Below, one piece after another: positions 41,136-48,654 of a stretch of 64,000 nucleotides of DNA. The stretch is from NCBI RefSeq assembly GCF_001280015.1, contig NZ_LGDV01000118.1:1-64000 (forward strand), given 5' to 3'. Under the pieces are notes generated by a model. It had not been told where the DNA came from. It did not search any database and saw nothing but the letters and a program-made list of their open reading frames with translations. The translations under genes were made by a program, and so were the position numbers. The stretch is from Streptomyces sp. MMG1121. GTDB lineage: Bacteria > Actinomycetota > Actinomycetes > Streptomycetales > Streptomycetaceae. Every line of letters begins with the position of its first letter. Positions within the stretch are counted from its first letter, which is position 1.

Positions 41136-42184
41136 GGTGAGACCGCCGTAGTGGGAAGACCGGCCGTCTCGTCGAGGCCGTGGATCAGGTTCATGGCCTG
41201 AACGGCTTGTCCGGCCGCGCCCTTGAGCAGGTTGTCGAGGGCGGCCACGGCGACGCACTGGCCGTCGCGCACCGCGATCGCGACCTCGGCGACGTTCGAG
41301 CCGACGACCGCCTTGAGCATGGGGAACTCCTGCGGCGCCTTGGGGGCCGGCCGGACCTTGACGAAGGGCTTGCCGACGTAGGCCTTGGCGTAGGCGCGCT
41401 TGACGTCCAACGGCGTGACGCCGTCCCGCAGTTCGGAGTACGCGCTGACCATGATGCCGCGGGACACATCGAGACTGTGGGTGGAGAACCGCAGGTCCAC
41501 GGTGGCGCCGGTGAAGTCCGCGATGGCCTGCTCGACCTCCGGCGCGTGCCGGTGCCCGTGCAGCTTGTGCACGCGGAAGTTGCCGCTGCGCTCGGCGGGC
41601 GACTCGTCGCCGCCCCGGCCGCCACCGGTCGAGCCGGTCTTGGCGTCCACGACCACCCGGTCGGCCACCAGTGACTCGGCGAACAGCGGGTACAGGGCGT
41701 AGATGGTGGTGACGGCCATGCAGCCGGGCAGGCTGATGAACCGGCTCTCCGGGACGGCGCCGCTCAGCTCCGGTACGAAGTAGGAGAACTCCTCGTGCGG
41801 TGGGTGCGCGGCGGTCTTCGGGTAGTGCCTGCGTACCTCCTCGGTGTCCCGCAGCCGGAAGTCACCGCCCAGGTTCAGCACCCGCTTGGCGCACGCCGCG
41901 ATCAACGGCAGCTGCTCGGGCAGGGCACCGGTGGGCAGACAGCCGAAGGCGATGTCGACGGGGTCGATCTGCGCGAACTCGGCCAGGGGCCGGAACTTGA
42001 GCCCGGCGGCCTTGGGGTGGTTGCGCAGCCAGGGGTGGACGCTGCCGACCGTGGCACCCGCGCTGCGCTCCGCCGAGAGGAACGCCAGCTCCACATGGGG
42101 GTGTTCGAGGAGCAGTCGCATCACCTCGCCACCGGTGTATCCGCTGGCGCCGATGACGCCCACCCGGATCTTCGGCTCAGCCAA
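41132..42184 (-). CDS. LysY-type acyl-phosphate reductase
   Basis: A 350-residue N-acyl-phosphate semialdehyde dehydrogenase of the LysY/ArgC family. The NADP-binding GVIGASGYTGGEVMRLLLEH is at the N-terminus, the catalytic Cys sits in SLPGCMAVTTIYALYP (about residue 155), and the LysY/ArgC signature KLHGHRHAPEVEQ lies near 212. It would reduce the phosphate made by the LysZ domain to the AmCP-bound semialdehyde. The frame begins with TTG at 42184 (GAGAAGG upstream), overlapping the aminotransferase by eight bases; the Rossmann motif leaves no room for a later start. Confidence 0.9.
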   Translation of the reverse strand: MAEPKIRVGVIGASGYTGGEVMRLLLEHPHVELAFLSAERSAGATVGSVHPWLRNHPKAAGLKFRPLAEFAQIDPVDIAFGCLPTGALPEQLPLIAACAKRVLNLGGDFRLRDTEEVRRHYPKTAAHPPHEEFSYFVPELSGAVPESRFISLPGCMAVTTIYALYPLFAESLVADRVVVDAKTGSTGGGRGGDESPAERSGNFRVHKLHGHRHAPEVEQAIADFTGATVDLRFSTHSLDVSRGIMVSAYSELRDGVTPLDVKRAYAKAYVGKPFVKVRPAPKAPQEFPMLKAVVGSNVAEVAIAVRDGQCVAVAALDNLLKGAAGQAVQAMNLIHGLDETAGLPTTAVSP

Positions 42185-43496
42185 GGCGGGCCGCCTTCTC
42201 GTAGGGGCGGCGGTAGTCGCCGCTCTCGACGAGCTTGCGGATGGCGTCCGGGCGCCGGGCGACCTTCCGGAAGGCGTCGGCGTAGCGCAGGATGCGCTCG
42301 TACTCGACCGGAGAGCGCAGCTCGCGGCAGAGGACGAGGGTGCTGTCGAGCATCTGCTGGGTGACCGGGAAGTCCTGCGGGCGGTGGTCGCGCACCGCGC
42401 CCGGGTTCAGCGAGAACGGGTAGCCGTTGCCGAAGCCGGCCCGGTGCTGGAAGGGCAGATGGCACGGGATCGGGGTGTTCTGCCACTCACGAGCCGGTAC
42501 GCCCTCGGCGACGAGCAGTTCGTGCACCGCCTCCTTGACCGCGTACACGGGCAGATCGCCCAGGCCGACGGCCTCCGGGTGGAGGGTGACGCGGTACATG
42601 TTGTAGGCGTGCACGTGCCCGTCCGGCACCTGAGGCGGCGTGAACAGACCGGTCTCGTGCAGGGCCTCGCCGAGCAGGGCGGCGTTGCGGGCCCGGATCT
42701 GGTCGTAGTACGGCAGCCGCTTGAGCTGGCTGGTGCCGAAGGCGGCGGCCACCCACGACATGCCGTAGTCGATGCCGTGCCGCTCCAGGTAGGAGACGGC
42801 CCTGTCGTACGCCTCCTCGGTGGCGAAGAAGGCGATGCCGCCCTCGCCGCCGAGCGGGAAGTTCTTGTCGGCCATCAGGCTCTGGCCCGCGGCGTCGCCG
42901 AAGGATCCGGCGACCTGGTCGCCGATCTTCGCGGAGTGGGCGTGCGACGCGTCCTCGACGAGGGCGATGCCGTGCCGGTCCGCCAGGGCGCGCAGCGCGG
43001 GCACGTCGGCGGGCAGGCCGTGGACGTGCACCGGCATGAGTGCGCGGGTCCGCTCGGTGACCGCGGCGGCCGCGGCCTGCGGGTCCATGCAGTACGTGAC
43101 CGGGTCGACGTCGACGAACACCGGGACGGCGTGGGCGGCGACGACGGCCTGCGCGGTGGCGATGAAGGTGAACGCGGGCACGATGACCTCGTCGCCGGGC
43201 TGGACGCCCGCGCCGACGAGCGCCATGTGGAGACTGGAGGTTCCGCTGGCGGTCGCCAGGGCGTGGTTCGCCCCGACGTAGCCGCGGTAGGCCTCGGCGA
43301 ACTCGCCGACGACCTTCTCCGGGTCCTGACGCTGCGCGAGCATCAGGTTGAAGACGTCCTCCTTCGTGATGACGGGGAAGAGCGTGCGCCGCAGGGCCTT
43401 GGGGATCATCGCTCCGCCGCCGAGGGCGGCCAGCTCGTCCTCCAGGTCCTTCTCGCTGGGCAGGGGCAACGGGGCTGCCGGGAAGTCAGTGATCAT
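42177..43496 (-). CDS. DegT/DnrJ/EryC1/StrS aminotransferase
   Basis: A 439-residue PLP aminotransferase of the DegT family, longer than the usual 370-400 residues because of extra C-terminal segments. Visible features are the PLP-phosphate region NHALATASGTSSLHMALVGA, the ring-stacking/Asp motif VEDASHAHSAKIG and the PLP lysine in LMADKNFPLGGEGG. By analogy with vazabitide-type pathways it should aminate the C6 ketone of the transketolase product while it is held on the AmCP, giving DADH. The ATG at 43496 overlaps the half-size homologue's stop (ATGA). Confidence 0.9.
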   Translation of the reverse strand: MITDFPAAPLPLPSEKDLEDELAALGGGAMIPKALRRTLFPVITKEDVFNLMLAQRQDPEKVVGEFAEAYRGYVGANHALATASGTSSLHMALVGAGVQPGDEVIVPAFTFIATAQAVVAAHAVPVFVDVDPVTYCMDPQAAAAAVTERTRALMPVHVHGLPADVPALRALADRHGIALVEDASHAHSAKIGDQVAGSFGDAAGQSLMADKNFPLGGEGGIAFFATEEAYDRAVSYLERHGIDYGMSWVAAAFGTSQLKRLPYYDQIRARNAALLGEALHETGLFTPPQVPDGHVHAYNMYRVTLHPEAVGLGDLPVYAVKEAVHELLVAEGVPAREWQNTPIPCHLPFQHRAGFGNGYPFSLNPGAVRDHRPQDFPVTQQMLDSTLVLCRELRSPVEYERILRYADAFRKVARRPDAIRKLVESGDYRRPYEKAARLG

Positions 43497-44128
43497 GAGC
43501 GTGCTCCGGAAGCGGCGGCGGGACGTGCCGCCTGGGTCAGGGCCATCCGCGCGCAGGCGGCCACCAGCGGGCTCAGCCGGTAGTTGAACTGGACGCCGGG
43601 TACCAGCGAGGCGTCGGCCTCGTCCTGCGTCCACATGGTGCGCAGGTCGTAGGCGCCGAAGATCTTCAGCCGCTCGGCGCGAGCCCAGATCTGCGGGTCG
43701 TCGGTCAGGACGGCGGCGGCCGGTCCGAAGCCGAGCCCGGTCAGGTCGATGACCAGGGCGGGCGCGGTGCGGCCGGCGGCCAGCTCGGCGAGCCGGTGGG
43801 CGTTGTCGGCGTCGAGGGCCAGGTAGTCGTACGCGGCCGGGCCCTCGCCCGGGTCCGTGACCCGCACGCCGAGCCAGTTCAGGAACGCCGCGGTGGACGC
43901 GTCCTGCCCGGGCAGCGCGGCGGTGTCGCCGTGACCGATGCCCTGGCCCGCGAGGGCCGCGTGGATCGCGCCGGTACGGGAGTTGAGGAGGACGGCCTTG
44001 GCGCGTCCGGTCTGCTTGGTCAGCAGTCGTTCCAGACCGGGCAGTTCCCGGTCACTCTTCTCGATGCTCATGACCACGCCCGAGGTGAGGACGCGGGCGA
44101 GCACCGTTGCGGTGTCGAATGGTTCCAT
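43493..44128 (-). CDS. Half-size DegT-like protein lacking the PLP lysine
   Basis: A 211-residue protein resembling only part of a DegT aminotransferase. It has the N-terminal substrate/PLP-phosphate region (AVLLNSRTGAIHAALAGQGI) and the late FNYRLSPLVAACARMALTQ motif (DegT NYRMSELQAA-like), but the segment that carries the PLP lysine and the entire C-terminal small domain are missing. It cannot be an aminotransferase alone. As it is intact in frame and coupled between LysX and the full-length enzyme, it may form a heteromer with the latter or dock the AmCP. ATG at 44128 with GGAGAAG is preferred; a GTG at 44146 overlapping LysX is the alternative. Confidence 0.78.
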   Translation of the reverse strand: MEPFDTATVLARVLTSGVVMSIEKSDRELPGLERLLTKQTGRAKAVLLNSRTGAIHAALAGQGIGHGDTAALPGQDASTAAFLNWLGVRVTDPGEGPAAYDYLALDADNAHRLAELAAGRTAPALVIDLTGLGFGPAAAVLTDDPQIWARAERLKIFGAYDLRTMWTQDEADASLVPGVQFNYRLSPLVAACARMALTQAARPAAASGARS

Positions 44129-44142
44129 GGGTCTTCTCCGTG

Positions 44143-45012
44143 TCACACGGCCGCGGCGGCGAACTGCTCCGCGATGTAGGCGGCGAGGTGGCCTGCCACG
44201 TTCACTCCGTGCTGGGCGGAGGAGCGGGCGAATTCGGGGTTGGCGTTCACTTCGAGCACCAGCAGCTCACCGGCGGCCCGGTCCTCGACCAGGTCCACTC
44301 CGTAGAAGCCGGGCCCGAGGGCGTCGACGACCTGGCCGCAGAGCTTCTCGATCTCCGCGGTGATCTCGATGCGCCGGACCTCGGCCCCGAGATGGGTGTT
44401 GGTCCGCCAGTTGTCCGAGACGCGCTGGATCGCCACGACCGGTGTGCGTCCGACGACCACCACCCGCAGATCGTGGCCCGGCTTGTCGACGTATTCCTGT
44501 ACGACGACGGGGAACAGCTTCCCCGCGGCGTCCACGGACTCACGGCCACCCGCCCAGGCGTCCACGCACTCGGCGTTGGCCATCTTGGTGACGCCGCGTC
44601 CCCAGGACCCGCTGACGGGCTTGACGATGGCGGGAAGGCCGAGGTCGGCCACGGTCGCACGGACCTGGTCGTAGCTGAAGGCATGCCGGGTCTCGGGGTG
44701 CGGGATGCCGTGCCGGGCGAAGAGCAGGGCCTGCAGGCCCTTGTCGTTGCAGGTCTCGATGGTCGCGGCGCGATTGAGGGTGGTGATGCCCGCGTGCTCA
44801 AGCCGGCGGGAGACACTGGTGGCGTCGCGGTGCGACAGGTTCCTGATCAGGGCGAGACGCGGCGGGCCCGTGCGGCCCGCCACGACCTCGGCCAGATCCT
44901 CCGTCAGCAGCGGTTGTGCCGTCAGACCCTCGTCACGCAGGGCCCCGAGCAAGAGCTTCTCCTCGGGGCGCAGCATCGTGACCGAGAGCAGGACCTGGTC
45001 GGCGATGGTCAC
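44143..45012 (-). CDS. LysX-type AmCP ligase (ATP-grasp)
   Basis: A 289-residue RimK-like ATP-grasp ligase of the LysX/ArgX family, which joins the alpha-amino group of glutamate or 2-aminoadipate to the C-terminal Glu of a LysW-type carrier. ATP-lobe motifs are LPAIVKPVSGSWGRGVTKM and VVVQEYVDKPGHDLRVVVVG; the family signature ending LEVNANPEFARSS resembles EVNxxxEF of LysX. The GTG start at 45012 overlaps the LysW stop (GTGA) and gives the usual family length; the longer ATG frame runs through LysW and is wrong. Glutamate is the expected substrate if the product is DADH. Confidence 0.92.
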   Translation of the reverse strand: MTIADQVLLSVTMLRPEEKLLLGALRDEGLTAQPLLTEDLAEVVAGRTGPPRLALIRNLSHRDATSVSRRLEHAGITTLNRAATIETCNDKGLQALLFARHGIPHPETRHAFSYDQVRATVADLGLPAIVKPVSGSWGRGVTKMANAECVDAWAGGRESVDAAGKLFPVVVQEYVDKPGHDLRVVVVGRTPVVAIQRVSDNWRTNTHLGAEVRRIEITAEIEKLCGQVVDALGPGFYGVDLVEDRAAGELLVLEVNANPEFARSSAQHGVNVAGHLAAYIAEQFAAAAV

Positions 45013-45197
45013 TCGCCCCAGTCCTCTTCCACCTCGGGAGCAAGGTCCAGACGCGCGCCGGCTTCGGATTTCTCGATGACCTCGTGCTCCTGGCCACAGG
45101 CCGTGCACTCGGTGATCTCGCCCCTTTCCCAGTCCTCCTGTATCTCGAATTCGGTGTCGCATACGAGACACTTCGGAGGCGCAACTGCTGTAGTCAT
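45009..45197 (-). CDS. LysW-type amino-group carrier protein (AmCP)
   Basis: A 62-residue carrier. Two zinc-finger CxxC pairs (CLVCDTEFEIQEDWERGEI and CTACGQEHEVIEKSE) and the diagnostic C-terminal EDWGE, whose terminal Glu side chain accepts the amino-acid substrate, are intact. The whole protein is very acidic, as is typical for presenting substrate to LysX, LysZ and LysY. ATG at 45197 has AAGGAG about nine bases upstream. It is the first gene of the long biosynthetic run and its stop overlaps LysX. This is the strongest marker for AmCP-mediated amino-acid synthesis in the window. Confidence 0.95.
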   Translation of the reverse strand: MTTAVAPPKCLVCDTEFEIQEDWERGEITECTACGQEHEVIEKSEAGARLDLAPEVEEDWGE

Positions 45198-45418
45198 TCT
45201 CCGGACTCCTTCTGTAAATCGGCATGGCGAAATCGCCGGATGGCGAGTTCGGTCGAGCGGATCGACGGGGCGACATCTTTCAACGCCCCGTCCGAGAGCG
45301 GTACGTCACACGACGGCCGGGTCAATTGCCGTCAGTTCATTAGCTGATGACGTACCGTCAGTTGTGTCGCGCGCCGATCACGCACGCGGCCGACGCGGAT
45401 CGACGCGGGCGAATCGAT
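45198..45418. promoter_or_regulatory. Promoter region upstream of the AmCP operon with repeats
   Basis: This 221-bp gap is the likely promoter region of the biosynthetic operon. It holds an 8-bp perfect inverted repeat GTACGTCA (45301-45308) / TGACGTAC (45348-45355) and a direct repeat CCGTCAGTT at 45329-45337 and 45355-45363 (26-bp period). These are candidate operators for the nearby LuxR-type regulator. No confident -10/-35 could be assigned. Confidence 0.45.
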
Positions 45419-45574
45419 TTAGGCCCAGCCCTGGTCCTGGGCAGCGGCCGAGGTCACGGCGCTGGAGGCGGTCGGCTGACCGGTGCCCTCCGAAACGGCG
45501 GAGAGGGCGATCACCGAGGCGGCGGCAATCGCGAACACGCCGACAGCCCTGCGAATGAACTTGACGTACTTCAT
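45419..45574 (-). CDS. Small putative secreted peptide (51 aa)
   Basis: A 51-residue frame with a clear signal-peptide pattern: basic start MKYVKFIRRA, a hydrophobic core (VGVFAIAAASVIALSAV), then a small polar tail rich in Ala, Ser, Thr and Gln ending QDQGWA. AGGGGG lies six bases before the ATG at 45574. It sits upstream of the LysW gene on the same strand and back-to-back with the LuxR-type regulator. I do not recognise it; it has no Cys and no leader motif of known RiPPs. It could be a secreted signal or surface peptide, or a membrane micro-protein. Confidence 0.5.
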   Translation of the reverse strand: MKYVKFIRRAVGVFAIAAASVIALSAVSEGTGQPTASSAVTSAAAQDQGWA

Positions 45575-45716
45575 TTCCATCCCCCTGAAAGGTCTCCGAG
45601 CGGCGATTCATGTGCTGTCGCCGCCCCCCATGGAGATCATGCCCCGGAGGGGAGGTTGCCAGAAGCGAATGCGAGGGCCATGATCTTGCATTGCAGGAAT
45701 CTGAAGGGGGTAGCTC

Positions 45717-46730
45717 GTGTGCGGTAACGCAGACGCAAACGGAGCCAGAGCGCATACGGAACTCTGCAGCGAGGGGATGGAGGTCTACCGGACCGCGACC
45801 CTCAAAGGCAGGGTGACGCGGGCCGGTGCCCCCGAGTGTCTGGCCACGCTCGGGCTGCTGGCTCCCGCCGTGGACGATGCCGAGGCCCTCGTGCCGATAC
45901 CGCCCACGGTCGCGGACGCGACGCTGGTGCATCAGCTGGAGCAGCAGATCCTCGAACAGCAGCAGGCCGTATTCGCCATGCGCGCGTCAGTGGCGCAGGC
46001 GGAAAGCGTCTACCGGAGCCTGCAGCAGGAGAGGGGCGAGGCCGTCCAGCGGCTCACCGGCGCGTCGGTGATCGCCGCCGCGGTGGAGGTGGAGGCCCAG
46101 GCCGCCAAGAGCGAGGTGCTCACCGCCCATCCCGGTGGCGGCAGGCCCGAGGACGTGCTGGCCAAGTCCCTGACCTACGCGCTGGAGGCACAGAAGCGGG
46201 GCATCAGCCAGCGCACGCTGTACCAGCACACGGTGCGGACACACGGCCCCACGCTCGACTACATCAAGGCCGCGACCGAGGCGGGCGTGGAAATACGCAC
46301 CGTCGACGAGGTCTTCGACCGGCTCCTCGTCTGGGACCGCTCCGTCGCCCTCATCCCCGACAAGGACAGCGAGCACCACAACCACGCCCTCAAGGTCACC
46401 GACCCCGGCATCGTGCACTTCCTCGCCTCGGCCTTCGAACACGTCTGGGAACGCGCCGTACCCGTCGTCTACGAGCCCGACCAGCAGCGCCCCAGGCTCC
46501 TCACCAACGAGACCCGCATGCGCGTATTACGACTCATGGTCGACGGCTACACCGACGCCGCCATCGCCGCCCGACTCGGAATCAGCACCCGCACGGTGGC
46601 GACCCACCTGAAAAAGGTCTCGGACGAACTCGGCAGCAACAGCCGCGCCCAACTCGCCTATCTGACGGCCCAGAGCGGACTCCTGGAATGCCCTCCGGCT
46701 GCTGACCGCCCCGGCGGAAAGAGGTTGTGA
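45717..46730 (+). CDS. LuxR-type HTH regulator with a TTA codon
   Basis: A 337-residue regulator. A Gln-rich coiled-coil-like stretch (HQLEQQILEQQQAVFAMRAS, about residue 70) and a central domain of unknown ligand precede a C-terminal LuxR/GerE HTH (DAAIAARLGISTRTVATHLK, about 280-300). It starts at GTG 45717 after GAAGGGGG. Codon 271 (46527-46529) is TTA, a leucine codon that in Streptomyces needs the developmentally controlled bldA tRNA. It is divergent from the biosynthetic operon and is probably its pathway-specific activator. Confidence 0.85.
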   Translation: MCGNADANGARAHTELCSEGMEVYRTATLKGRVTRAGAPECLATLGLLAPAVDDAEALVPIPPTVADATLVHQLEQQILEQQQAVFAMRASVAQAESVYRSLQQERGEAVQRLTGASVIAAAVEVEAQAAKSEVLTAHPGGGRPEDVLAKSLTYALEAQKRGISQRTLYQHTVRTHGPTLDYIKAATEAGVEIRTVDEVFDRLLVWDRSVALIPDKDSEHHNHALKVTDPGIVHFLASAFEHVWERAVPVVYEPDQQRPRLLTNETRMRVLRLMVDGYTDAAIAARLGISTRTVATHLKKVSDELGSNSRAQLAYLTAQSGLLECPPAADRPGGKRL

Positions 46731-47274
46731 CCGAGGAGGCTTCCGTGTCGAGGGGGCGGGTACGGTGAGCCGGGCGGGCGGCGGCCTTGTGGACACCGCG
46801 ACATCCCAGGTGCCCGCGCCATGACGGAAGCCGCGGTGGTGCATGATCGCGGCACGGTGCTGCTGGACGTGGCGTGGCGCTCATGATCGCACCGGACGAG
46901 GTCTGCGTCACGGACGCCGGGGTGCCGCGGGCCCGAGCCGGCCGTGCTGAGCCGACGGGCAGGTGATCGTCGACCTCGACGACGTGCCCGTACCGCCACA
47001 CCCCGCCCGGCGGCCGAGTACGGCACGCGGCCCACGGCCGTCACCGAGCGACACGATCTTCTCCTCGCGAACCCAGCCGGTCACCACCCGCAGCCCCCGG
47101 CACCGTGCGCAAGATCCTCCAGCCAGCCACATCCCCAGTGCGTCGCGCGCACCACCCGCTACACTGGCGTCGGCGAGCAGACCCTCACCGGTCGATCACC
47201 AACCTGTCCAAAACATGTCAGGAACCTGGTCGCGTGCGTGACCTCGTTCTGGACACGTTTGCCGACAGAGCCCC
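46731..47274. other. 544-bp gap between cluster regulator and tRNA-Arg
   Basis: No supported gene. The sequence is GC-rich with short, biased frames on both strands. It probably marks the outer edge of the biosynthetic cluster. Confidence 0.4.
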
Positions 47275-47350
47275 GCCTTCGTAGCTCAGGGGATAGAGCA
47301 CCGCTCTCCTAAAGCGGGTGTCGCAGGTTCGAATCCTGCCGGGGGCACCA
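47275..47350 (+). tRNA. tRNA-Arg (anticodon CCU)
   Basis: A full cloverleaf is visible: acceptor GCCTTCG pairs with CGGGGGC (two G-U pairs), D-arm GCTC/GAGC, anticodon stem CCGCT/AGCGG with loop CTCCTAA (anticodon CCT in DNA), T-arm GCAGG/CCTGC with TTCGAAT. The discriminator A is at 47347 and CCA is encoded (47348-47350). It reads AGG codons. Its 3' end is partly duplicated at 48386-48418, as expected for an integration target. Confidence 0.93.
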
Positions 47351-47655
47351 TGTAGTTCGTTGCTGACCTGGGATTTCTCCCCAGGGAGGCGCTCTCTTCG
47401 GCCTCGGGCTTCTTGTCCGGGGCCGTTTGGGGTGACCAGCGGTGTACTGCTGGCTCAGTGACGGGCGGGTCTGCGCAGGTCCGGAGTTCAGCCTCTCCCA
47501 GAGGCAGGCCGGCGACCACGACGTCGTGGGCTCACCAGTGGGAAGCCAGCCGACGGGGAGGGTGCGTGAAGGAGATCGGCGTGCCGGACGGGTGGTGGAC
47601 AGTACGCTGAATCCAGCGGGATCGGGCCCGCGGCACAGTGTCCGGGAGGTGCTTC

Positions 47656-48222
47656 ATGACGGCCGAGATGGTGGCCCCGGCATGGATGCATGAGCAGATC
47701 ACGGCGGAGGAGTACGAGTCCTGGTCCGAGGAGCAGTGCGCCGGTATCGAGATCGTGGACGGGATGGTCGTCGTGAGTCCGAGTGCGTCCAAGCGGCACA
47801 ACCGGCTGGCGCGGATTCTGGCGAACGCCCTGGATGCCGCCGCGGGCCCGGAGTGGAACGCCGACACGGACTTCGACGTCCGGCTTCAGGACGTCCCGCT
47901 CACCAATCGCCGCCCGGACGTCGTCGTGTACCGCGCAGACACGATCGACATCACCCCCACCCGCCCCGAGCACGTGTTGCTGGTCGTGGAGGTGGTGTCG
48001 CCGGGCTCGGAGACCACCGACCGGATCGTGAAGGTCGACCAGTACGCCAAGGCAGGCATCGGCTTCTACTGGCGGATCGAGCAGGCCGCGACAGGCGTTC
48101 CTCTCGTGTACACCTACGTTCTCGACCCCGCAACGAAGACCTACAGGGACGGAGACGTGTTCACCGGCGTCGTCAAGGCGGCAGCTCCCTTCCCGGTGGA
48201 GATTGACCTCGGCCAGGTCTGA
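47656..48222 (+). CDS. Uma2-family (DUF820) endonuclease-like protein
   Basis: A 188-residue protein of the Uma2/DUF820 family, a PD-(D/E)xK nuclease-like fold common in actinobacteria and cyanobacteria. Seen features are an early EYESWSEEQCAGIEIVDGMV segment, the core RRPDVVVYRAD and LLVVEVVSPGSETTDR (the D...ExV catalytic pattern) and KVDQYAKAGIGFYWRIE. The biological role of the family is unclear. ATG at 47656 follows GGGAGG. It lies between the tRNA-Arg and its partial copy, so it may be cargo of a decayed integrated element. Confidence 0.83.
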   Translation: MTAEMVAPAWMHEQITAEEYESWSEEQCAGIEIVDGMVVVSPSASKRHNRLARILANALDAAAGPEWNADTDFDVRLQDVPLTNRRPDVVVYRADTIDITPTRPEHVLLVVEVVSPGSETTDRIVKVDQYAKAGIGFYWRIEQAATGVPLVYTYVLDPATKTYRDGDVFTGVVKAAAPFPVEIDLGQV

Positions 48223-48253
48223 CCTACTCACTGCTCGGCAGTCGGCAGCGCGT

Positions 48254-48375
48254 GTGTGCGATACATGAGCGGACGGCCCGCTACAGGGCAGCATGAGCCG
48301 GATCAAGTGGCATTCCGTACGGTGCTGACCTTGGGAAACAGCACCGCGCGGCAGCACCCGGCAAGGATTCGATCC
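48254..48375 (+). repeat. Diverged dispersed repeat, copy A
   Basis: This stretch aligns with 50940-51068. Shared words include TGAGCGGACGG, CATGAGC, GGATC, GCTGACC, GGGAAAC and AAGGATTCG, in the same order. Copy A ends just before the partial tRNA copy. The origin is unknown; it follows a gene in both places. Confidence 0.6.
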
Positions 48376-48385
48376 AACGCTGAAC

Positions 48386-48418
48386 GGGTGCCGCGGGTTC
48401 GAATCCTGCCTGGGGCAC
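48386..48418 (+). repeat. Partial tRNA-Arg 3' copy (att-site remnant)
   Basis: GGGTG.CGC.GGTTCGAATCCTGCC.GGGGCAC matches the tRNA-Arg segment 47316-47348 at an exact offset of 1,070 bases with three mismatches. The copy lacks the 5' half, so it cannot be a tRNA gene. It looks like the distal attachment site left by an integrative element. No integrase remains between the two. Confidence 0.7.
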
Positions 48419-48654
48419 AGTATGGAGCAGGGCTACGCCTCTGGAACTCCCAGGTCAGAGAGGGTCCGGGCCGCGGGTGCCGACCTACTGAGCATCGCCT
48501 AAACGATCAGAGGGAAACCGCAGGTCACTCCAGACGCGAACACCCCCGTACGCCATCAGGGTGCTGTTGGTTGAATCGGGCCTTGCGCGACGTCGGCCTC
48601 CAACCAGGTTGGGGGTCGGGAAGCAAGGCCGCCGCACACCCGGCCTTCGACGCC

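Larger units (their letters stand above)
48223..48654. other. 432-bp non-coding stretch with repeat and att remnant
   Basis: Apart from repeat copy A (48254-48375) and the tRNA fragment (48386-48418), no gene is supported here. Confidence 0.4.

Noticed and set aside
45419..45574. Small peptide as a RiPP precursor
   Set aside because: No modification enzymes (LanB, lasso cyclase, YcaO) nearby, no Cys and no known leader motif; a signal peptide explains the sequence better.
15165..46730. Aziridine/azabicycle genes as in azinomycin-type clusters
   Set aside because: No sulfotransferase or related tailoring gene could be recognised anywhere in the run.
46740..47270. Small genes between the regulator and the tRNA
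   Set aside because: Frames are short, Pro/Arg/Ser-rich and overlap on both strands without RBS or motif support.
48386..48418. Second tRNA gene
   Set aside because: Only the 3' half is present; no acceptor 5' arm, D-arm or anticodon stem can be formed.
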